NCBI GenBank assembly: GCA_025350445.1
Contig: JANXXV010000329.1
Location: forward strand, 1 to 14,697
DNA: 14,697 nt
From: Bryobacteraceae bacterium
GTDB lineage: Bacteria > Acidobacteriota > Terriglobia > Bryobacterales > Bryobacteraceae
Direction of reading: 5' to 3'
Below the pieces are notes generated by a model that did not search any database, was not told the DNA's origin, and saw only the letters and a list, made by a program, of their open reading frames with translations. The position numbers and the translations under genes were made by a program. Shown here one piece after another: positions 1 through 7,558 of this stretch. Each line of letters opens with the position of its first letter. The first letter of the stretch is position 1.

Positions 1-467
1 TGATTCACGATGCTACGATTCCGGTCTTCACCGGAGCTCACGTGGAAACTCAAATAGATGGAGCGGCTGCGAAGTTCCAACGTATTCTGTGCAGTATCGG
101 TCTGGATGAACACAGCAGAAGTACGCTGACAGTGGCGGCACGGCTGGCCTGCGACCTTGGGGCGAAGTTGGGAATTGTGCATGCCATCGCGGTGCAGGAC
201 GTCCGGCTAGCTATCAATTTTGGCGCGGACTGGGAAAGCCAACTGGTGGGAATATGCAAAGCGCAGATTCATGAACTGGAGCGGGAGGCCGGAACCACCG
301 CCGACGTGTTTGTGAAGATAGGAAAACCGGCCGAAGTGGCCTGCCAGCTGGCGGCATCGATCCACTGCGATCTGCTGATTGTGGGCCGCAGTGCGGACGG
401 CGGGGCCTTCAGCGGCGACGCGTACGATATGATCCGGCATTCGCCGTGTCCGGTAGTTAGCGTCTAG
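1..467 (+). CDS. Universal stress protein, tandem UspA (5' end outside window)
   Basis: This is the C-terminal part of a UspA-family stress protein, a cytoplasmic nucleotide-binding fold. The reading frame is open to the window edge. The residues before the GTG at 42 (ending IPVFTGAHV) look like the last strand of a first UspA domain, and the final residues MIRHSPCPVVSV repeat that pattern. I therefore read it as a two-domain protein whose first domain lies upstream, and do not take the GTG at 42 as the start. The visible second domain runs from about FQRILCSIG, through KLGIVHAI and CDLLIVGRS, to the stop. The nucleotide loop after VGRS is shorter than the classical GxxGx9G(S/T) motif, so ATP binding is uncertain. 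It converges on the metal ATPase gene. UspA assignment is firm; the ligand and stress are unknown. Confidence 0.85.
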   Translation, partial: IHDATIPVFTGAHVETQIDGAAAKFQRILCSIGLDEHSRSTLTVAARLACDLGAKLGIVHAIAVQDVRLAINFGADWESQLVGICKAQIHELEREAGTTADVFVKIGKPAEVACQLAASIHCDLLIVGRSADGGAFSGDAYDMIRHSPCPVVSV

Positions 468-625
468 ACTGGTTGGCCGGGCCTGCTAAAGCTCTTTCAG
501 AATTTGATGTGGGCGAGCCAGATCCGAACGTGGGGCGTCCGGAGTGGTCCAGGGGGGACCGCCCAATTAGCGTCAACTTAAGAACATTTTGAATCATACT
601 TGTGTTATGGTGAAAATTGGTAAAT

Positions 626-694
626 ACCGCCCTCTCACGGTCACGGCTCGGTTAGCACATGATCTTGCTGAGCCGCTCGCCGTAAAGGAGCGGT
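626..694. terminator. Long imperfect hairpin between convergent genes
   Basis: The left arm begins at ACCGC (626-630) and includes GGCTC (645-649) and AGCA (654-657). The right arm has TGCT (666-669), GAGCC (670-674) and GCGGT (690-694). Between these paired blocks the arms resemble each other with mismatches and small bulges. The right end touches the first base of the ATPase stop (694-696, read on the minus strand). It probably ends or processes transcripts from both sides. There is no long T-run, so an intrinsic terminator is not proven. It could equally be a copy of a palindromic intergenic repeat. Confidence 0.5.
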
Positions 695-2523
695 CAAACG
701 TCTGACAGGTCCCCGGCGGGAAATGCCACACGGAGGGCATTCAGCACGGCTAGCAGATCGATAACTTCCTGAGCGGTGGCGCCGGCAACCGGCGGAAGCA
801 GACCGGCCGCGGCCGCAATCATTCCCAGGATACTTAGGGCCATGCCGCCGATGGCGGTCTGCATGGCGATGGTGCGCAGGCGCCGGCCGATGTGCATCAG
901 TTCGTCCACTTTTCCCAAGGTAGGCTCCAGTAAGACCGCGTCGGCGGCCTCAGCGGTAATGTCGTTACCTTGACCGAATGCCAAGCCCACGGTGGCGGCT
1001 TTCATAGCGGGTGCATCGTTGATGCCGTCACCCACAAACAAGGTGGGCCCAAGCAGTGCTTCGGCGCGCACGATTTCAATTTTTTCTTCGGGGCTCTTCC
1101 CATAGAGCACCTCGGTGATGCCCACCTTGCCCGCCAGATAGCGCACCTCGGCCTCGCGGTCGCCCGAGAGCAGCATCACCTTGGTGACTTGATGGCGGGG
1201 CTTCAGGTGACGGATGAATCGTTTGGTCTCGCGGCGAGGCTCATCATGGAAGCGGAACACCGCCGCGTACTTGCCGTCCAGCAGCAGCACGCATTCCATT
1301 CCCGGCACGGCCGGAGGCAATGCCGATGCGGCGGCGGCGTTTACCTTGCCGAGTTGCGAGCGGCCGGTGATTTCCAGCACCAGCCCGTCCACTACGCCGC
1401 GCAATCCTTCGCCCGGCTTCTCACTGATGCTGGTTACAGAGGCGAGTTCCAGCGCCTCCGTCTTGGCGGTTTCAAGGATAGTCGATGCCAGGGGATGCTT
1501 GGAATATTGCTCCAGGCTGGCCGCGTATCGCAGCGCGTCGTAGCGGCTGATGTCCGGCGCGGTGAGCGTCTCAGTCAATGCCGGTTTGCCATAGGTTAGC
1601 GTACCGGTCTTATCGAAGATCAGGGTGCGGCACGAATCGATTCGTTCGAGCATCGCCGGATTTCGAATCACGATGCCGCGCCTGGCGGCCAGTGAAATAG
1701 CGCCGATGATTGCCACCGGAATCCCAATCAGCAGGGGGCATGGGGTGGCGATGACCAGCACCGCGAGAAACCGTTTCGGGTCTCCGCCGATGGCCCAGCC
1801 CACACCGGCAACAGCGAGCGCCGCCGGCGTGTACCAACTGCCCAGCCGGTCGGCGATACGCTGCATTTGCGGACGATTCAGTCCTGCTTCGTGCATCACG
1901 GCCATGATCTTGGCGTATCGCGAATCCGGCACCAGCCTGGTGGCGGTAATCGTAAGCGCGCTGTCGCCGTTAATCGATCCCGATAGAACGGGCGCACCCG
2001 GTATTTTGGAAATGCGGAAGGGTTCGCCTGTCAGGTAGGACTCGTCCATACTGCCGCGGCCTTCTTCCACCGTTCCATCCACGGGGCAAATCTCGTGAGG
2101 AAATACGACTAGAGAATCGCCGATCCGCACTTGGTCGAGGCCGACGTCTTCCATTGCGGAATTCACCCGCCGGTGAGCGATTGTTGGCATACGCCTGGCC
2201 ATTGCGTCCAGCACAGCCGAGGCGCGCTGGGTGGCGTACTGCTCCAGCGCGGCGCCGCCGGATAGCATCAGCACAACAATCGTTCCAACCAGGTATTCAC
2301 CCAACAGCACGGACACCACAATCGAAATTCCCGCGAGCAGGTCCGATCCGAACTCTCGTTTGATCAGCTTGCGCGACAAGTCGAAGATAAGCGGCACGCC
2401 GCCCGCCGCCAGGGCTACGAACAGCGGAGGAAGCCATCCGGTGAAGAGGCGTACCGCGATACAGAAGAGCGCCAACGCCGCGATACAGGTTTCCGTCGAC
2501 CAGAAGCTGCGGGAGGGGGTCAT
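694..2523 (-). CDS. P1B-type heavy-metal-transporting P-type ATPase
   Basis: This is an inner-membrane pump that exports a transition metal using ATP (609 aa). Visible motifs in order: membrane segments at about 11-50 and 60-92, actuator TGEP (165-168), a membrane motif TPCPLL (260-265), the phosphorylation site DKTGT (304-308, Asp304), SKHPLA (341-346), the hinge GDGINDAP (498-505), and a last membrane pair ending [13 protein letters not shown]. There is no N-terminal HMA or CxxC metal-binding domain, so the protein is at the short end of the family. The usual CPC of Cu/Zn/Cd pumps reads TPC here, so the metal cannot be named. The ATG at 2523 has no Shine-Dalgarno sequence; a TTTAAT hexamer lies 5 nt upstream. 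Its start overlaps the stop of a decayed sugar-binding-protein gene by one base. Confidence 0.93.
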   Translation of the reverse strand: MTPSRSFWSTETCIAALALFCIAVRLFTGWLPPLFVALAAGGVPLIFDLSRKLIKREFGSDLLAGISIVVSVLLGEYLVGTIVVLMLSGGAALEQYATQRASAVLDAMARRMPTIAHRRVNSAMEDVGLDQVRIGDSLVVFPHEICPVDGTVEEGRGSMDESYLTGEPFRISKIPGAPVLSGSINGDSALTITATRLVPDSRYAKIMAVMHEAGLNRPQMQRIADRLGSWYTPAALAVAGVGWAIGGDPKRFLAVLVIATPCPLLIGIPVAIIGAISLAARRGIVIRNPAMLERIDSCRTLIFDKTGTLTYGKPALTETLTAPDISRYDALRYAASLEQYSKHPLASTILETAKTEALELASVTSISEKPGEGLRGVVDGLVLEITGRSQLGKVNAAAASALPPAVPGMECVLLLDGKYAAVFRFHDEPRRETKRFIRHLKPRHQVTKVMLLSGDREAEVRYLAGKVGITEVLYGKSPEEKIEIVRAEALLGPTLFVGDGINDAPAMKAATVGLAFGQGNDITAEAADAVLLEPTLGKVDELMHIGRRLRTIAMQTAIGGMALSILGMIAAAAGLLPPVAGATAQEVIDLLAVLNALRVAFPAGDLSDV

Positions 2524-3174
2524 CAGAAATTAAACCGATCAATATTCTGGTTGCTGAATAGGAAGGGCGCACCGGGCATCATGTTATTTCCTCGAACGTC
2601 AATGCTGCCCAGCCGGCCGGCGGAAATACTGGGGGAGCCTGGATGCAAGACGCCTTGCCGCATGCGTTTGCCGACTACCAATTATCCCAGGTCCTGCGTC
2701 TTCCACAGCACCACCGATTCGATCACTCAGGCGTGTCCCGATGGTTTGCACATGTTCGGCAGCGACAGTCCTGTTACTTTAACATCTGTGCGGTCGGCTT
2801 GTTTCAGCGCCTCTGACGCGCCCGGAGCCACTGCGGCGGCGATGGCGGCGATCACTTTCACATCCGGGTAGACGCGCAGGATGGTTTGGGTTTGCGAAAA
2901 TGCCCGGTTGCGGCCGCCGTCGCTGGGGCGGTCGGATTGATGCCACGATATTTGTCCGCCAGCAATGCTTTGATGTGCTTCATCCATTTGTTCTGATTGC
3001 CCGCGCTCAGCGACGCGGTCACCGCGGCCAACGAAGCCTTGCCCTTGAGCAGCGGCGCCGCTTCGTCCGCCACGTATACCCGATGCCCTGCGAAGGGGAC
3101 CGGTTGATTTAGAATTCACGCGCATCGGGCGGCGAATCCGCGTCCGGGGCCGGTACCCGTATACCCGCCGCGCG

Positions 3175-3426
3175 AGTGTCCTGTCCCTCTCTGGAAACTT
3201 CTCTTCGGATGACCCGGGAAGCCCGGTGTTAGGCGCTCTGCCCAGCCTTAAAGGCAGGATGCCACATCGGACCGTAACCCAAGTTTCCGGCCCTCACCAG
3301 CACGCGCCGCGCGTGTTCGGTTACTCGTAAGAGTTGACGACGGGCGCAAGCGCGCTCGCTGGGGGCGAGCGCGCAGACACCTTGCGCCCAATAGCATTTT
3401 GTAAAGATTTGCCGGGACGGGACACT
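3175..3426. mobile_element. 252-bp non-coding element with 13-bp terminal inverted repeats
   Basis: The left end reads AGTGTCCTGTCCC (3175-3187) and the right end GGGACGGGACACT (3414-3426); they are inverted copies with one mismatch in 13. Deleting exactly this interval joins CTCAAAGCT (minus strand, 3435-3427) to CGCGCGGCGGGT (3174-3163). That gives LKARAAG in frame, as expected for the interrupted sugar-binding protein. The length is 84 codons, so the insertion does not shift the frame, but it brings its own stop at 3229. No target-site duplication is visible. Inside is a strong double-stem hairpin (3342-3389) and no transposase. It is best described as a MITE-like element or an internally deleted insertion sequence; the family is not recognised. 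Confidence 0.7.
3342..3389. repeat. Two-tier hairpin inside the 252-bp element
   Basis: An inner perfect 10-bp stem, GCGCGCTCGC (3350-3359) with GCGAGCGCGC (3365-3374), has a 5-nt loop TGGGG. An outer stem pairs GGGCGCAA (3342-3349) with TTGCGCCC (3382-3389), leaving a 7-nt bulge on the 3' side. This is far more structure than expected by chance. It may be the functional core of the mobile element or a transcription stop. Confidence 0.75.
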
Positions 3427-3540
3427 AGCTTTGAGAAGCACGGTGGAGGGGCGTTCGGAATTCTCCACCCTGACGGCCAAGGTATCCACCCCGCGCGTGA
3501 TCCACCCCTGCACCACCTCATTCTGCCTGGCGGGGTCTTT

Positions 3541-3704
3541 CAGAATCGCCGCGAATTCATCGATGCGGAGAATTGTTTGAAGGGGCTGAAGATCCGCTAA
3601 GGGCCTTCCGGCAAAACGGATACCCGGAACGAATCACCGCGGAGCGGCGGGAGAAGAATGCAGCCGCCACTTCCCGTCACGCTTAAGCCCGGTTACTCTT
3701 AACC
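3541..3704. other. Gene-free stretch before the Gfo/Idh/MocA gene
   Basis: No intact gene is seen. The minus-strand frame of the dead sugar-binding gene stays open to about 3637 but no longer resembles the family, so its 5' part is lost or unrecognisable. Directly before the ATG at 3705 lies GGTTACTCTTAACC (3691-3704), a 5-bp inverted repeat around CTCT. It could be an operator or merely overlap a -10-like TACTCT (3694-3699). Confidence 0.4.
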
Positions 3705-4712
3705 ATGGAACGCAAATGGAAAGGCGCGCTGATCGGTTGCGGATTCTTCGGAAAGATTCAATCGGAAGCCTGGCAGCGGATGGACGATGTGGATATTGTG
3801 GCCGCCTGCGATGCCGATATCGTACGAGCCCGCGCCGTGGCGCCGCACGCGTATGACTCCGCGGAGGAGTTGCTGCAAGAGGAAGAGCAACTCGACTTCG
3901 TGGATATTGCTACCCGGCCCGACTCGCATCCCGCTTTATCGAGATTGACCTCGGCGCGCGGCATTCCCACCATATGCCAGAAGCCCATGGCGGCGGCGCT
4001 CGCCGAAGCCATCGAAATGGTCAGCCTTGCCGAAGCTTCCGGAACACGGTTGATGATACACGAGAACTGGAGATGGCAGCCCTGGTTTCGGGCGGCGAAA
4101 GCGATGATCGACGCCGGCGCTATCGGCAAGCCTGTCGGATACTATTTCCGCACGCGCCAGCGCGATGGCCTGGGCCCATGCCCGTATCCGAATCAGCCCT
4201 ATTTCCGTGAGATGCCGCGGCTGTTGATCCATGAGACTCTGGTGCATCACATGGATACGGCGCGGTTTCTGTTTGGCGATATCAAGTCCGTCTATGCGCA
4301 CGCACGTCGGCACAATGCGAAAATTCGGGGCGAGGACCGGGCGCTAGTGACGCTGGTTCACGAATCCGAAGTGGATGGCTTGCTTGACGGCCATCGCTTC
4401 CTGAACCCTGAGCCCGCGGGCCCCGCGATGGGGGATGCGTGGCTTGACGGCGAAGACGCGGCGCTGCACATCAACGCAGCCGGAGACATCAGCATGAAGG
4501 GCGAGCAGGTCTGGAAGGCTCCGCCGGCCGAAGGCTACAAAGGCGACAGCGTCTTCGCCGTGCAGAAGCACTTCATCGATTGCCTTGCATCCGGCGCGGC
4601 GTTTGAAACGGACGCGCGCGAATACCTGGCTTCATTCGCAGCCAGCGAAGCGGCCTATCTGAGCATCGCGGAGCGCCGTGAAATTTCTATATCTGAACTA
4701 CTACCCAAATAG
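3705..4712 (+). CDS. Gfo/Idh/MocA family NAD(P)-dependent oxidoreductase
   Basis: This is a cytoplasmic sugar or cyclitol dehydrogenase-type enzyme (335 aa, normal length). The Rossmann domain opens with GCGFFG (11-16), followed by VDIATRPDSH. The catalytic EKP motif appears as QKP (92-94), keeping Lys93 but with Gln for Glu. The C-terminal domain has HETLVHHMDTARFLFG, where the HxxD pair (181-184) is expected at the active site. The start is the first ATG giving a complete Rossmann strand; no Shine-Dalgarno sequence is seen. The stop (4710-4712) overlaps the end of the convergent amidohydrolase by 12 bp. The substrate is unknown; neighbours suggest a sugar or sugar-acid pathway. Confidence 0.9.
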   Translation: MERKWKGALIGCGFFGKIQSEAWQRMDDVDIVAACDADIVRARAVAPHAYDSAEELLQEEEQLDFVDIATRPDSHPALSRLTSARGIPTICQKPMAAALAEAIEMVSLAEASGTRLMIHENWRWQPWFRAAKAMIDAGAIGKPVGYYFRTRQRDGLGPCPYPNQPYFREMPRLLIHETLVHHMDTARFLFGDIKSVYAHARRHNAKIRGEDRALVTLVHESEVDGLLDGHRFLNPEPAGPAMGDAWLDGEDAALHINAAGDISMKGEQVWKAPPAEGYKGDSVFAVQKHFIDCLASGAAFETDAREYLASFAASEAAYLSIAERREISISELLPK

Positions 4713-5444
4713 GCGCGCGGCGGTGCTCCAGAGAACTTCGCGCTTCTGATCGTCTGTGATTGAAAGCCCGATGATTTTAGAGATTTCCGTGTCCACACTT
4801 TCCGGCAAATCCGAGCCGATCATCAGGCGTGACGCGGCAACGTGCGCCATCACTTCCAGAACCTGATGCGGCATCAGGCTCGACAATTCCAGATAGATAT
4901 TCGGACAGACCCCCGCCGCGACGATCGCCTCCAGAACATACACACCGCCGCCGGAATGCGCCAGGACGATCGGTAGATCGGGGAACCGCCGCGCGGGAGC
5001 GATCAGCAGCGAAGGCAGCGCGAACGGCGCGCCGGATCCGGTGTGCCAGATTACCGGGATTTTATGCCCGCCGGCAGCCTCGAACAAAAAGTCGCTGCGG
5101 TTCGAAATCGGATTCAGGGCTTGATACTGCGGTTGCAGCTTGATCGCGCGAAAGCCCAACTCTTCCACGCAGCGGCGCACTTCATCCTGGAATTCCCGGC
5201 GGGGCACAAATGGATTCAGGCACGCTGCGCCCGCAAAGCGCTCAGGATAGGCGCGCACGGCCGCTGCAATAGCATCGTGCTGCTTGCGGTAATCGTCAAC
5301 CACGGGAAAGGGAATCAACAGGGAACGGTCGATTCCGGAGCCGGACATTTGCGCCAGCATTTGATCCACGGAGCAACTGCGGCCGCTGTGCCGTGCGTCG
5401 CCGAGATGCGTGTGCGCGTCGAAGATGGCGAATCCGTCTCTCAT
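4701..5444 (-). CDS. Amidohydrolase family protein (amidohydrolase_2 / COG2159-like)
   Basis: This is a metal-dependent hydrolase or decarboxylase with a TIM-barrel fold, 247 aa. It carries the family signature in order: HTH (H11, H13) after FDA, Lys102 in IKLQPQYQALNP, His134 in IWHTGSG, His163 in LAHSGGG and Asp212 in IGSDLPES. The start at 5444 is chosen because its ATG shares ATGA with the stop of the upstream dehydrogenase gene, which implies translational coupling, and because the fold begins right after it. The open frame continues upstream as an arginine-rich, non-family sequence read out of frame through the dehydrogenase gene. It may hydrolyse a lactone or decarboxylate an acid made by the coupled dehydrogenase; this is inference. 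Confidence 0.88.
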   Translation of the reverse strand: MRDGFAIFDAHTHLGDARHSGRSCSVDQMLAQMSGSGIDRSLLIPFPVVDDYRKQHDAIAAAVRAYPERFAGAACLNPFVPRREFQDEVRRCVEELGFRAIKLQPQYQALNPISNRSDFLFEAAGGHKIPVIWHTGSGAPFALPSLLIAPARRFPDLPIVLAHSGGGVYVLEAIVAAGVCPNIYLELSSLMPHQVLEVMAHVAASRLMIGSDLPESVDTEISKIIGLSITDDQKREVLWSTAARLFG

Positions 5445-6493
5445 AGCGCCGCGATGACAAGCCGGCCCATCTCTTGGGTGGTCACCGAGCCACCGATGTC
5501 GCGAGTCGCCTTGGCGGGATCTTGGCAGATGTTCTCCACAGCCCCGCGGATGAGTTCGGCACCGCGTTTGGTTTCGTCGCCGCCAAGCCATTCCAGCATC
5601 ATCGCCACCGAAAGAATGGTGGCGATGGGATTGGCGATGCCCTTCCCCGCGATATCGGGCGCGGAACCGTGGGAGGGTTGGAATACCGCGTGGCGGTCAC
5701 CTATGTCGGCGGATGGAGCCATACCCATGCCGCCCACCAGACCAGCGGCGAGGTCGGAGATGATATCGCCAAACATATTCTCGGTGACGATCACGTCGAA
5801 GTCAGCGGGCCGTTGGACCAGGAATAACGACGCCGCATCCACATAGACGCGTTCGGTGCGCACGTCAGGGAACTCACGGCCGATCTCATCGAAGATCGAG
5901 CGGAAGTACGCCATTGAGGGCAGTACGTTTGCCTTGTCCACCAGCGTTACCAGTTTGCGGCGGCGCCCGGCATGGCGGAAGGCCGCGCGGAACAAGCGCT
6001 CCGATCCTTTACGCGTCACCAGCATGGTATCCCGCACTTCAGTTGCGTCTTTCGCGTAGACTTCTTTGCGCGATGCGAATAGCCCTTCAGTGTTCTCGCG
6101 GTATATAACGAAATCGATTCCCTGCGAGCGTTCCGGCTTCAGCGGTGAATGCGCCGGGTTATAGATTCGGATGGGCCGCACGCCCTGGTAGAGGTCCAAC
6201 TCTTCGCGAATGTCGATCTGCGGCGCCATCTCCGTGCCGGTGGGCCAGCGGACGCTAGGGATTCCCATTGCGCCCAGGAGGATGGCATCGCACACGCGGC
6301 AAGCCTGCAATGTGGCGGCGGGCAGCGGGTCACCGTTTTTCAAGTACTCGCCCGCTCCGGCGGGTTGCTCGGTCAGGTTAAAACGCACGCCCGTCAGGCG
6401 CGATTCCACCGCGCGGAGGACGTCGACGCCTTCGCGAACGACATCGGGCCCAATTCCGTCGCCCGGCAAAACCACAATGTTGAATATTTTCAT
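5441..6493 (-). CDS. Isocitrate/isopropylmalate dehydrogenase family enzyme
   Basis: This is a beta-hydroxyacid oxidative-decarboxylating dehydrogenase, 350 aa. It has GDGIGP (11-16), substrate arginines R96, R106 and R132, YRENTEGLF (131-139), Lys187 in DKANVLP, and metal-binding aspartates D219, D243 and D247. It also has the NAD-type loop HGSAPDIAGKGIANP (275-289). The catalytic Tyr that normally follows RENTEG-L is Phe139. The clustering and overlap with an amidohydrolase, not leucine genes, argue against leuB; a tartrate-, malate- or sugar-acid-type substrate is more likely. The start at 6493 precedes the first fold strand; the 30 codons upstream are promoter-like and not family sequence. 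No Shine-Dalgarno sequence is seen. Confidence 0.9.
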   Translation of the reverse strand: MKIFNIVVLPGDGIGPDVVREGVDVLRAVESRLTGVRFNLTEQPAGAGEYLKNGDPLPAATLQACRVCDAILLGAMGIPSVRWPTGTEMAPQIDIREELDLYQGVRPIRIYNPAHSPLKPERSQGIDFVIYRENTEGLFASRKEVYAKDATEVRDTMLVTRKGSERLFRAAFRHAGRRRKLVTLVDKANVLPSMAYFRSIFDEIGREFPDVRTERVYVDAASLFLVQRPADFDVIVTENMFGDIISDLAAGLVGGMGMAPSADIGDRHAVFQPSHGSAPDIAGKGIANPIATILSVAMMLEWLGGDETKRGAELIRGAVENICQDPAKATRDIGGSVTTQEMGRLVIAAL

Positions 6494-6502
6494 CGGCAAG
6501 CT

Positions 6503-6532
6503 ATTATACTCAGCCGATTTCCAACTTGTCAG
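6503..6532 (-). promoter_or_regulatory. Putative sigma-70 promoter of the dehydrogenase-amidohydrolase pair
   Basis: On the minus strand, CTGACA (6532-6527) and a perfect TATAAT (6508-6503) are 18 nt apart. The -35 overlaps the last codons and stop of the upstream alcohol dehydrogenase gene. Only 9 nt separate the -10 from the ATG at 6493, so the mRNA would begin about 2-4 nt before the start codon, essentially leaderless. Confidence 0.55.
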
Positions 6533-7548
6533 ACGTTGACCTCGATCAGGATCTTGGTGAAGGCTTGCGGGCGTTCGCTCCACTCGCGGAGGGCATCACC
6601 GGCGTTTTCGAGCGGGGTGGTTTTCGAGATGATTTTCTCCACCGGGAAGCGCTTCTGCTGAAGCATCGCGATGACGGTAGGAAACTCGTCAAGCGCGTTG
6701 CGGGACCCCAGGATATCGAGTTCCTTTTGGACGAATAGTTTGGTTTCGTAAGTGACCGGATCCTTGGCGTAGCCGACGTAGACCACGCGGCCGGTGAAGG
6801 CTACCTCTTCGATGGCGAGGCGGAACGTGTCGGGCAGGCCAATGGCTTCCACTACTACATCCGGACCCCGCCCGTTCGTCAGCGCGACTAGTTCGTCATG
6901 CAGGTTTTGACGCTTCGAGTGGAGGATGTGCGCCGCTCCAGCTTGCTGGGCGATGGCCAGCTTTTCGTCGTCTACATCGGCGGCAATCACTGTAGCGCCT
7001 GCGAAGGAAGAGGCGGAGATAGCGCCCAGGCCTACCGCGCCGCAGCCCAGCACCAGGACGACATCAGTGCTGGTTACGCGCCCGCGCGCGGCGGCGTGGA
7101 AGCCTACGGAGAGCGGTTCCACGAGGCTTAATTCGCGAAGGGACAGGCCCTCGGCGACGTAGAGTTTTTGCCACGGGACGAGGAAGAATTCGGCCATTCC
7201 GCCGTCGCGCTGGACGCCGAGAGTCTGGTTGGATTTACAGGCGTTGACGCGGCCGCGTAGACAAGAGGCGCACGCGCCGCAACTGGTGTAGGGGGAGACG
7301 GTGACGTCAAGGCCGGGGTGAAATTGCGGCGGGACACCGGACCCGATTTCCTGAATAGTAGCGGCGATTTCGTGGCCGGGAATGCGCGGATAGGTGACCA
7401 TCGGGTTCTTGCCGCGAAAGGTATTCAAGTCAGACCAGCACATCCCGACGATGCGTGTACGGAGCAAGACGTGGCCGGCGATTACAGATGGGACTGGGAT
7501 CTGGCCGAGGGTAGTTTTGCCCGGTCCGGTGATGAAAAGTGCTTGCAT
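6529..7548 (-). CDS. Zinc-dependent alcohol dehydrogenase family protein (MDR)
   Basis: This is a medium-chain NAD(P)-dependent dehydrogenase, 339 aa. The catalytic zinc ligands are suggested by C37 (GMCWSD), H59-E60 (PGHE) and E144 (VEP). The structural zinc is held by C90, C93, C96 and C104. The cofactor loop is GCGAVG (168-173), with Asp191 at the end of the second strand favouring NAD. The pattern around C37 (CWSDLNTFRGKNP then YPRIPGHE) resembles the galactonate/threonine-type dehydrogenases (LgoD and RspB group). An oxidised sugar acid or polyol is therefore a reasonable but unproven substrate. The start at 7548 begins the fold; the upstream extension overlaps the preceding gene. It lies 10 nt after a small membrane-protein gene on the same strand. 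Confidence 0.9.
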   Translation of the reverse strand: MQALFITGPGKTTLGQIPVPSVIAGHVLLRTRIVGMCWSDLNTFRGKNPMVTYPRIPGHEIAATIQEIGSGVPPQFHPGLDVTVSPYTSCGACASCLRGRVNACKSNQTLGVQRDGGMAEFFLVPWQKLYVAEGLSLRELSLVEPLSVGFHAAARGRVTSTDVVLVLGCGAVGLGAISASSFAGATVIAADVDDEKLAIAQQAGAAHILHSKRQNLHDELVALTNGRGPDVVVEAIGLPDTFRLAIEEVAFTGRVVYVGYAKDPVTYETKLFVQKELDILGSRNALDEFPTVIAMLQQKRFPVEKIISKTTPLENAGDALREWSERPQAFTKILIEVNV

Positions 7549-7558
7549 GTTGGAAGCA

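Larger units (their letters stand above)
2523..3540 (-). pseudogene. Decayed RhaS-like sugar ABC transporter substrate-binding protein
   Basis: Pieces of one periplasmic sugar-binding protein (RhaS/LsrB-like) can be read in order on the minus strand. These are DPARQNEVVQGWITRGVDTL from 3537; KARAAGIRV across the inserted element; DADSPPDAREF; DEAAPLLKGKASL and AGNQNKW (frame of 3073-2937); then AFSQTQTILRVYPDVKV, TDVKVTGLSLPNMCKP, VIESVVLW, ISAGRLG and NQNIDRFNF ending at TGA 2523-2525. The damage seen is a TAA at 3109-3111, a frameshift near 3070-3076, a second near 2925-2935, a TGA at 2727-2729, a TAA at 2682-2684, and the 252-bp insertion at 3175-3426. The signal peptide and first strands are not recognisable above about 3540. 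The assignment rests on remembered family sequence. It is non-functional and was probably once the uptake gene for the neighbouring sugar cluster. Confidence 0.83.

Noticed and set aside
42..44. GTG as the start of a single-domain UspA
   Set aside because: The frame is open to the window edge, and the residues before GTG look like the end of a first UspA domain.
608..706. Small plus-strand frame of 32 codons (MVKIGKYRPL...)
   Set aside because: It lies in the palindromic hairpin and runs over the ATPase end; no Shine-Dalgarno sequence or family likeness.
970..1599. Open frame of 209 codons on the plus strand
   Set aside because: It is antisense to the ATPase, whose motifs are complete; composition is typical of a GC-rich shadow frame.
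2727..2729. In-frame TGA in the sugar-binding gene as a selenocysteine codon, given selB nearby
   Set aside because: The same frame also has a TAA at 2682-2684, and upstream there are two frameshifts and another TAA, so the gene is simply dead.
3229..3516. A 95-residue protein gene on the minus strand
   Set aside because: Its first third is binding-protein sequence and the rest is the inserted element read through; it is a chimera of the pseudogene.
5445..5591. Longer amidohydrolase start
   Set aside because: The extra 49 residues are arginine-rich out-of-frame reading of the dehydrogenase gene; the ATGA overlap at 5441-5444 fits better.
5441..6493. Naming the dehydrogenase leuB or icd
   Set aside because: The gene context is not leucine or TCA related, and the catalytic Tyr position is Phe; only the family is supported.
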